Shown in pieces: positions 58,887 to 64,000 of a stretch of 64,000 nt of DNA. Both the position numbers and the translations under genes were made by a program. Location of the stretch: assembly GCF_042660205.1 (NCBI RefSeq), contig NZ_JBHSTQ010000010.1, positions 73,569 to 137,568 of the forward strand, read 5' to 3'. Positions within the stretch are counted from its first letter, which is position 1. Every line of letters starts with the position of its first letter. The notes under the pieces are model-generated. The model made no database searches, was not told the origin of the DNA, and saw nothing but the letters and a program-made list of their open reading frames with translations. This DNA is from Sporolactobacillus kofuensis (GTDB taxonomy: Bacteria > Bacillota > Bacilli > Bacillales > Sporolactobacillaceae).

Positions 58887-59015
58887 ATTATTTATGGAAA
58901 AAGTTTCTCACTATGGACGTGCACAGCAACAGATATTTAGCGAATAGCTAGAGGTAAGACGTATATTGACGAGGAAACATGTGATTTTTGCATGATTCCG
59001 GGAGGGAACATGATC

Positions 59016-59918
59016 ATGAATTTTAAAAAAATTGGGATGCTTGTTCTTGCTACACTAATTGCTGCAACGGCTTTCGGACCATCAAAGGCGTTTGCTGATG
59101 CAGCACCAGGCGATGTGATTGTGACGCTTGGCGCAAATCTGACGCCAGATCAACGACAATCGATGCTTAATGAGATGGATGTTGATGAGAATTCTGCTCA
59201 GATCGTCACCGTTAATAATAGTGAAGAACATAAGTATTTGGATAAATATCTATCTCAATCTCAAATTGGCACGCGGTCGATTAGTTCATCGAAGATTACT
59301 ATTGAAAAATCAGGTTCTGGGTTGACGGCAAGTACGCATAATATCACGTATGTTTCCAAAGATATGTACATCAATGCACTGGCAACTGCCGGAGTAAAGG
59401 ATGCTGATGTATATGTCACTGCACCGTTCCCAGTATCAGGTACCGCTGCATTAACCGGTTTGATCAAAGCTTATGAGGCAAAGACCGGAGAAGTTATTCC
59501 AGAAGCCAAAAAACAAGTGGCTAATGAAGAAGTAGTAACCACTGCCGAACTTGGCAATCAAGACAATATTGGTAAGCAAAAAGCAGCAGATTTGGTGACA
59601 GCGATTAAGGATAATCTTGCAAAAAATAAACCGAGTTCTCGAGCGGATGTTGAGCAAGCCGTACGAGATGCTGCCAATCAAGTTAATGTAAAGCTTAGTG
59701 ATGCCGACGTCCAGAAATTAGTTGATCTCTTCGATAAGATGCGCACACTTCATATTAACTGGGGACAGGTTGGGAACCAGATGCAGCAGCTTAAGGATCA
59801 AGTCAGTCAGCTGGCCAACTCAGATCAAACAAAAGGATTTATGGCTCAAGTATTTCAAGCAGTCGGTGACTTCTTTTCTTCCATATTTAATGCCCTATCT
59901 TCATTAGTTCAAAAATGA
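59016..59918 (+). CDS. DUF1002 (YpuA-like) exported protein
   Basis: A 300-residue secreted protein. A signal peptide (residues 1-28, FGPSKAFADA, cleavage after AFA) precedes the DUF1002 domain with GDVIVTLGANLTPDQRQSML, NITYVSKDMYINALATAGVKDADVYVTAPFPVSGTAALTGLIKAYE (residues about 107-152) and EVVTTAELG. B. subtilis YpuA is membrane- or wall-associated and sigma-M dependent; function unknown. GGGAGGG (59000-59006) is nine bases from ATG 59016 and only three from ATG 59010, so 59016 is preferred. The C-terminal 25 residues are amphipathic and hydrophobic. Confidence 0.9.
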   Translation: MNFKKIGMLVLATLIAATAFGPSKAFADAAPGDVIVTLGANLTPDQRQSMLNEMDVDENSAQIVTVNNSEEHKYLDKYLSQSQIGTRSISSSKITIEKSGSGLTASTHNITYVSKDMYINALATAGVKDADVYVTAPFPVSGTAALTGLIKAYEAKTGEVIPEAKKQVANEEVVTTAELGNQDNIGKQKAADLVTAIKDNLAKNKPSSRADVEQAVRDAANQVNVKLSDADVQKLVDLFDKMRTLHINWGQVGNQMQQLKDQVSQLANSDQTKGFMAQVFQAVGDFFSSIFNALSSLVQK

Positions 59919-59930
59919 AATCAATGACAT

Positions 59931-59974
59931 AAGGTGTCTCAACAGTCGTTTTTCTGACTGAGGGGCACCCTTTC
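59931..59974 (+). terminator. Terminator after the DUF1002 gene
   Basis: AAGGTGTCTCAACAGTC (59931-59947) pairs imperfectly with GACTGAGGGGCACCCTT, followed by TCT. The left arm is nearly the same as in the terminator at 61728. Confidence 0.78.
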
Positions 59975-60061
59975 TATAAGCTAAGAAAGTATAAAACCTA
60001 GGCATAAACAGTCAATCAAGCGCGCAAGTAAGCGTATAAGGTCCCCTTGAATGAAACGTAT

Positions 60062-60688
60062 TCAGGTCACATTTTTGTTCGATCCGTTGCGCCTTTTCCG
60101 GATTTTAACAATCGTAATGATCACAAAGCCGATAAAGAGTACACCACCTATAAGAATGAGATGGAACATCCTTAATCCGAGCAATTGATGAATCGGATTC
60201 CCCATGAAATAACCCAGCACCAGAAAGAGTGTTGACCAGATCAATGCACCAAGAAGAGTTGCGAGCAGATAGGATGCGAATCGTGCTTGACTCAGCCCTG
60301 CCAAATACGGATTAATTTGGCGAATGCCCGGTATAAAATAACCTCCGATGATTGCGAGAACAGTATGGCGTTGAAAACGATCCTGCGCCGCCTTCCATCG
60401 TTTTGATGATAAACCTATGTATTTGCCATAGTTCAATAGAAAGGGTTCACCGATGTAATAGCCAAGAAGGTAGGCGCAGACCATGCCTGAGGATGCACCA
60501 AGTACGGCCATCAGGATGCAGAGTGACAAGCTAAGCCGATAATCAGATGAGGCAATTTGGGAAAGCGTAACGCCGACAAAAACCAGAAAAGACTCTTCTG
60601 CAGCTGGAATGCCGATCAAGCCACAAAAGAGAAAAAGAAAGACAACAAAATACCCATACGTGTAAAATAGTGATTGAATGTGTTCCAT
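60062..60688 (-). CDS. DedA-family membrane protein
   Basis: A 208-residue DedA/SNARE-associated-family membrane protein; some members flip undecaprenyl phosphate or phospholipids. GLIGIPAAEESFLVFVG near the N-terminus carries the acidic membrane-embedded residues, and FQRHTVLAIIGGYFIPGIRQINPYLAGLSQARFASYLLATLLGALIWS (about residues 104-151) is the signature segment with the conserved F-x-R-x3-P/G-R region. The basic C-terminus is cytoplasmic. GGTGGGG precedes ATG 60688; the longer frame to 60796 is not supported by a ribosome-binding site. It is divergent to the DsbA-like gene. Confidence 0.92.
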   Translation of the reverse strand: MEHIQSLFYTYGYFVVFLFLFCGLIGIPAAEESFLVFVGVTLSQIASSDYRLSLSLCILMAVLGASSGMVCAYLLGYYIGEPFLLNYGKYIGLSSKRWKAAQDRFQRHTVLAIIGGYFIPGIRQINPYLAGLSQARFASYLLATLLGALIWSTLFLVLGYFMGNPIHQLLGLRMFHLILIGGVLFIGFVIITIVKIRKRRNGSNKNVT

Positions 60689-60953
60689 ATAAGCCCCACC
60701 TAATCGAAATAAAAACGGTGCAGATCGTACAGGAGTAGTATCGTCAAAATCATGCATAAATAGAGCAACATTTTTTTCGCAGTGATTTTCTATCATTTTT
60801 TAGGAAATAAATGAGACTGTTTGCTCGCAGACAGTCCGGACAAACTGATATGATTAAGTATCAAAAGTTTTTTCTGCTGTCTGACAGTAGAGAAGGATTA
60901 ATTTGGAAGATAATAGGTACATAACAAAGCAAACAAACAAGAGAGGCGAGACA

Positions 60954-61703
60954 ATGGCAGACAACAAGCAGCCCAACCAGAAATCAGCAAATGAGAAAAG
61001 CAAGGATCCAAAGAAAGGCCGGATTGTCATCTTTAGCTCCATTGTTGTAATTATATTAATTGCAGCGATTGCAGCCATGATTTTCAGTAATTTGCATAAT
61101 AATGAGGCAAAACCAAAGAAAAAGCAGCCGACACATCGCACAGAACAGATGACACGTATCGATTATACGGGTCAACCGTTTATTGGGAGCAGTAATGCAC
61201 CGGTAAAAGTTGTAGAGTTCGCAGATTACCGTTGTCCGTATTGCAAAGAGTTTGAAGAAAATGTAATTCCGGATCTTGAAAAGGATTATATAAAGACCGG
61301 AAAAATTAGCCTTTACTTTATCAATGACCCAATCCTTGGTCCTGGTTCGGTACTTGCGGCAAACGCTTCGGAAGAAGTCTACCATCAGAATCCAAAAGCG
61401 TTCTGGGCATTTCATAAAGCGGTTTATGATGCTCAGAAGAGTGAGAAGGAACAGTGGGTGACGAAGAAATTGTTAACCACAATCGCGAAAAAAACGGTGC
61501 CGTCCATCGACATCAAAGCTTTTCAAAATGCCCTTGATACCAAATCGCGACAAAATGAGGTGGACAAAGATACAAGCCTTGCAGATTCTTTGGGTGTCCC
61601 GGGAACGCCGGTTCTCTTTGTCGGCGATCAAATGATTGAGAATGGACAGGATTACACAGTATTAAAGAAAGCGATCGATAAAGCATTAGCAGAAAACAAA
61701 TAA
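60954..61703 (+). CDS. DsbA/BdbD-like thiol-disulfide oxidoreductase
   Basis: A 249-residue membrane-anchored extracytoplasmic thioredoxin-fold protein. A cytoplasmic Lys-rich start, one transmembrane helix (residues about 24-44) and a linker precede the DsbA domain, with active site C94-P-Y-C97 (FADYRCPYCKEFEENV) and the cis-proline loop GVPGTPVLFVGD. It probably forms or isomerises disulfides in exported proteins, as BdbD does with BdbC; no BdbC partner is adjacent. AGAGGCG precedes ATG 60954. A terminator follows. Confidence 0.93.
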   Translation: MADNKQPNQKSANEKSKDPKKGRIVIFSSIVVIILIAAIAAMIFSNLHNNEAKPKKKQPTHRTEQMTRIDYTGQPFIGSSNAPVKVVEFADYRCPYCKEFEENVIPDLEKDYIKTGKISLYFINDPILGPGSVLAANASEEVYHQNPKAFWAFHKAVYDAQKSEKEQWVTKKLLTTIAKKTVPSIDIKAFQNALDTKSRQNEVDKDTSLADSLGVPGTPVLFVGDQMIENGQDYTVLKKAIDKALAENK

Positions 61704-61727
61704 GCATCGCTCATCACTAAGATAAGG

Positions 61728-61768
61728 AAGGTGTCTCAAACGTCTAATGACGGTGAGACACCTTTTAA
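61728..61768 (+). terminator. Terminator after the DsbA-like gene
   Basis: AAGGTGTCTCA (61728-61738) pairs with TGAGACACCTT (61754-61764), with an inner CGTC/GACG stem, then TTAAT. It shares its left arm with the terminator at 59931. Confidence 0.88.
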
Positions 61769-61797
61769 TATGGCCGTTTTGGAAAAAGCGCTCGGGT

Positions 61798-61870
61798 AGC
61801 GAGACTTCTGCGGGTCGGCTCGGCGGAAAGAGAGCAACCATCGTGCAGCATAGGTTGAATCCTCTTTTGG
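61798..61870 (+). repeat. Dispersed GCGAGAC-type repeat, copy C (internally deleted)
   Basis: AGCGAGACTTCTGCGGGTCG followed by GGCGGAAAGAGAGCAACC. It joins the 5' block and the GCGGAAAGCGAGCA block of copy A without the middle, and has no closing hairpin. Confidence 0.68.
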
Positions 61871-61989
61871 GACAGTCTCTTTATGTTTCAGCGCTTTTTG
61901 AAGAGCATGTCCTGTAATATGATTGTAAAGTATGTTCTTTCGTCCTTCTTCATACTAGTAAAAAAGAAAAGGGATGGGAGGAGACATCA

Positions 61990-62946
61990 ATGTATCATGG
62001 GACCGCATTCGCAAAAAGCGCTGCAGTTGCTGCGACGTTTACATCGACTTTTTTACTATTGCCGCACTATGCAGCCGCACATTTAAACAATGATACTGTC
62101 CTATACAAAGGGATGCACAGCGACGAAGTCAAAACCATTCAATCCATCTTAAAGATGACAGGCGACTATCCACTCACTAAATCGACCGGTTATTTTGGAA
62201 GTCATACTGAAAAAGCCGTCAAGCAGTTTCAGAAATCAAATCATCTGGATGAAGATGGTATGGTTGGGGCAAAGACTAAACAGGCATTGATTGCCTACAT
62301 TGACCAGAATATGGATCTACTATACAGAGGCTCTAAAGGGACACAGGTGGCCTATCTTCAAGAAATGTTAAAAGAAATTGGTTTTAATGGATTACCGGTT
62401 GATGGCTATTTTGGGGCACAGACAGAGAATAGTATCTTCGCATTCCAAAGAGTAACGGGGATTCAAGTGGATGGGATTGTTGGTCAGCAAACCTGGGCAC
62501 AGATTGAGGAACGGTTGAAGAATCCGAAACCTCTGCCGGAAAAAGTATCCTCTGCATCGATGGCGACTCAAGTAAATGAGAGACAGAATCAACCCGGTAA
62601 CAATCAACCCGAAAAATCGACGCGTGTGATCCGCAAAATGGAGACCGTGTCGGCAGTTAGGGAATTTTATGCGAACAGTACTGCTTATACGGCTCATTGT
62701 ACCGGCTGTTCCGGAACGACTGCGACTGGCATCGATTTGATCCGAAATCCGAATGCAAAGGTGATCGCGGTTGACCCATCGGTGATTCCACTGGGCACAA
62801 GGCTTTATGTAGAAGGCTATGGCTATGCAGTTGCGGGCGATACCGGAGGCGCAATTAAGGGACGGAAGATTGATGTGTTTTTCAATAATAATACCGATGC
62901 ATTGCAATGGGGCAGACGCACAGTAAAGGTCAAAGTTCTCGATTGA
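61990..62946 (+). CDS. Secreted cell-wall protein with two peptidoglycan-binding domains and a 3D domain (YocH-like)
   Basis: A 318-residue exported protein. Signal peptide 1-30 (cleavage after YAAA), two PG_binding_1 domains (about 36-102 with LYKGMHSDEVKTIQSILK, and 110-175 with LYRGSKGTQVAYLQEMLK), a Gln/Asn/Pro linker, and a C-terminal 3D domain (about 228-318) resembling MltA-type lytic transglycosylases: TAYTAHCTGCSGTTATGIDL, AVDPSVIPLGTRLYVEGYG and the acidic residues D284 and D295 in GDTGGAIKGRKIDVFF. It is likely a muralytic or wall-remodelling enzyme. GGGAGGAG precedes ATG 61990. Confidence 0.93.
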   Translation: MYHGTAFAKSAAVAATFTSTFLLLPHYAAAHLNNDTVLYKGMHSDEVKTIQSILKMTGDYPLTKSTGYFGSHTEKAVKQFQKSNHLDEDGMVGAKTKQALIAYIDQNMDLLYRGSKGTQVAYLQEMLKEIGFNGLPVDGYFGAQTENSIFAFQRVTGIQVDGIVGQQTWAQIEERLKNPKPLPEKVSSASMATQVNERQNQPGNNQPEKSTRVIRKMETVSAVREFYANSTAYTAHCTGCSGTTATGIDLIRNPNAKVIAVDPSVIPLGTRLYVEGYGYAVAGDTGGAIKGRKIDVFFNNNTDALQWGRRTVKVKVLD

Positions 62947-62966
62947 AGGATTTCCTAGGGCAGAGA

Positions 62967-62997
62967 GGCATCGCCGAAACAGGCGGTGCTTCTTCTT
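62967..62997 (+). terminator. Probable terminator after the 3D-domain gene
   Basis: AGGCATCGCC pairs with GGCGGTGCTT (two wobble pairs) around GAAACA, followed by CTTCTT. The T tract is interrupted. Confidence 0.55.
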
Positions 62998-63042
62998 GAT
63001 AGACAAGAAAGAAGAAAACTTTTTAAAAAAATGGAAACGAAA

Positions 63043-63230
63043 ATGCGAGACCTTGCGGAGCATTCCGGTTGAACACAGGCTAAAGGAGATCCCGCAGACA
63101 TTTGCCTGTTCGAGGAGTCTCCCAGACTGCCCGGGGAAAACGAGCAACCGAAGGGTCATTAAAACACAAAGTTAGGTGACTTAACCAGATTAAGAGTGAC
63201 ACTCAAGGACCGGGCTTAGCCCGGTTTTTC
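63043..63230 (+). repeat. Dispersed GCGAGAC-type repeat, copy B (full length) with terminal hairpin
   Basis: ATGCGAGACCTTGCGGAGCA, then GGAGATCCCGCAGACA, TTCGAGGAGTCTCCC, GCCCGGGGAAAACGAGCAACC, GTCATTAAAACACAAAGTT, and a closing hairpin ACCGGGC-TTA-GCCCGGT plus TTTTC (63209-63230). Block order and the end hairpin match copy A at 2150-2320. Confidence 0.8.
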
Positions 63231-63504
63231 TTAAAAGACAAGAAAGTATTACCACTTTGCTCAAAAAGATTAATGGACAAGCACAAATAAAGAGAGAATA
63301 TTACCATATTTTTCTTGAGAGATCATTACAACTGTGCTAGGATTCAGAGGAAAAGCACGTGCACTCGATGATCAGGTTGTCATCAAGATCAATCATCGAT
63401 ACACACCAAACAAGAAAAATAGTCTGAATAACTTCGCCATATAAAGGCTTGGCAAAGCCAAAGTTTCTTTAAGAGCTGTTTACCTGAAGAAAGAAGGAAC
63501 AAGC

Positions 63505-63768
63505 ATGCCACTACATAATGTTATGGAAGACGCAGTTAAGGATCTTCTTGAGAAACATTGGGAGAATCTTTCTGTATCCTGTCATTGTGAATTATGCAAA
63601 GCAGATGTGTATGCGTTAAGCCTGAATCGTCTCAAGCCTCATTACGTTAGAAATCAGGCGGGCAGCATGTATGCAAAAGCCGATTTGATGACTACTCAAG
63701 CACGAGCAACTATTTTAACGGCAATTACCGAGAGTGCCAAGGTCGTATCTGCTTATCCACATCATTAG
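63505..63768 (+). CDS. ComFB-like protein
   Basis: An 87-residue cytosolic protein of the ComFB family (PF10719). It has the family pattern N-V-M-E-D-A-V at the N-terminus, the C-x-C-x2-C cysteine cluster (SCHCELCKADVYALSLNRLKP) and YVRNQAGSMYAKA. ComFB lies in the comF competence operon in B. subtilis, but here it is alone, without comFA or comFC. Family members have been reported as cyclic-dinucleotide receptors; whether this one binds such a ligand is untested. GAAGGAAC lies seven bases before the ATG. Confidence 0.88.
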   Translation: MPLHNVMEDAVKDLLEKHWENLSVSCHCELCKADVYALSLNRLKPHYVRNQAGSMYAKADLMTTQARATILTAITESAKVVSAYPHH

Positions 63769-63904
63769 TGAACTTGGTATTATGTTTCAGACCTTGGAAC
63801 CGACGAATGATGCCTGTGTTCATAATATCGCCAAGACACTAAGCGATTCATCGATACATGAAAAATCCCCGCTGTGATATGAACCCCAAAAGTTGGACAT
63901 AGTT

Positions 63905-64000
63905 TTAAGCGACTTGCTCGGTGGTTGAAATCCGATATTCAATCGGACTTTGACCACCGAGTTTTTCTTTGATTCTAGACTCATTATAGTACTTGATCCA
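63905..64000 (-). CDS. IS3-family transposase OrfB, last 31 residues
   Basis: The frame enters at 64000 and stops at TAA 63905-63907. It reads WIKYYNESRIKEKLGGQSPI, then EYRISTTEQVA. The Y-N-x-x-R-I-x-x-x-L-G-G-x-S-P-x-x-Y/F sequence is the invariant C-terminus of the IS3-family DDE integrase (rve) domain, which cuts and joins DNA ends. The catalytic residues lie upstream, outside the window. The 3' end overlaps a long hairpin (63917-63961). Confidence 0.93.
   Translation of the reverse strand, partial: WIKYYNESRIKEKLGGQSPIEYRISTTEQVA
63917..63966 (+). terminator. Terminator-like hairpin inside the IS3 transposase 3' end
   Basis: CTCGGTGGT...ATCCGAT pairs with ATCGGA...ACCACCGAG (63917-63961), about 20 pairs with one mismatch and a five-base loop, followed on the plus strand by TTTTTC. 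It would stop transcription entering the element from the left. Confidence 0.7.

Larger units (their letters stand above)
63880..64000 (-). mobile_element. 3' end of an IS3-family insertion sequence (cut by window edge)
   Basis: The right end of an IS3/IS150-type element: the terminal-repeat-like TGAACCCCAAAAGTTGGACA at 63880-63899 and the last part of the transposase on the minus strand. The rest is beyond base 64000. The exact outer boundary (near 63875) cannot be set without the other end or a target duplication. Confidence 0.88.

Noticed and set aside
62392..63159. Long minus-strand frame of 255 codons opposite the 3D-domain gene
   Set aside because: It is antisense to a clearly assigned secreted protein, runs into dispersed repeat copy B, has low-complexity composition and lacks a ribosome-binding site.
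63440..63480. GEMM-like cyclic-di-GMP aptamer before the ComFB gene
   Set aside because: Only a GGCTTGGCAAAGCC hairpin is present; the tetraloop, receptor and conserved GEMM core are missing.

Overview
The window is a chromosomal segment of a low-to-moderate-GC Gram-positive bacterium of the order Bacillales. The evidence is strong AGGAGG ribosome-binding sites, frequent GTG and TTG starts, T-box and S-box leaders, Bacillus-type genes (nfrA, KimA, YknXYZ, YitJ, RocB, YwnA/YwnB) and an argCJBD-carAB-argF order as in Bacillus subtilis. An oxygen-sensitive class III ribonucleotide reductase (NrdDG) beside a Mn/Fe superoxide dismutase points to a facultative anaerobe. Sporolactobacillaceae would fit, but that is inference. 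No rRNA, tRNA, CRISPR array or prophage was seen. The only clear mobile element is the end of an IS3-family element at the right edge.

Layout. 1-6.2 kb: 3' end of a methionine ABC permease, PsiE-like protein, inorganic pyrophosphatase, nitroreductase NfrA with an HELSH membrane protein, 6-phosphogluconolactonase-like protein, DUF1450 protein and SOD. 6.5-15.9 kb: nitrogen-scavenging region. An amidohydrolase sits behind a guanine-class riboswitch whose terminator competes with helix P1, so a ligand-ON switch is predicted. Divergent to it lies a probable guanidino-compound module: arginine-deiminase-like enzyme, RocB-like hydrolase, three-gene amino-acid ABC importer, LysR regulator and class III aminotransferase. 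16-26.9 kb: tiny membrane protein, GntP permease, NrdR-box-controlled nrdDG, RNase HI, ketopantoate reductase, C39-like peptidase, a large SH3b/glucosaminidase autolysin with five 225-bp tandem repeats, and UppP. 27.3-40.1 kb: nine-gene arginine/carbamoyl-phosphate operon (argCJBD-carAB-argFGH) behind one consensus promoter and an arginine T-box with a CGC specifier. 40.4-47.8 kb: small ParB/sulfiredoxin-like protein, YceI, an Rrf2/oxidoreductase pair with two matching palindromic operators, RpiA, GDPD, EamA exporter and potassium importer KimA. 48-53.4 kb: YknXYZ-like MacAB-type ABC system translationally linked to an OmpR-type two-component system and MsrA. 53.5-58 kb: S-box methionine operon metI-metC-yitJ. 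58.5-64 kb: Dabb protein, DUF1002 protein, DedA, DsbA-like protein, 3D-domain cell-wall protein, ComFB-like protein and the IS3 end.

How the parts work together. Arginine is both made (T-box operon) and, by inference, imported and degraded (9-16 kb cluster). Sulfur and methionine are covered by the S-box operon, MsrA and the methionine importer. Cell-envelope functions recur: autolysin, C39-like protein, UppP, YknXYZ-TCS, DedA and 3D protein.

Non-coding repeats are notable. Five copies of a GCGAGAC-type dispersed element all lie on the plus strand, three of them ending in a CCNGGC-TTA-type or related hairpin. Two loci carry degenerate TTTAATCCGG repeats. Several terminators share a GGTGTCTCA arm. 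Start codons were chosen by ribosome-binding-site spacing and often differ from the longest reading frame. All functions are assigned from sequence inspection only, without database searches.
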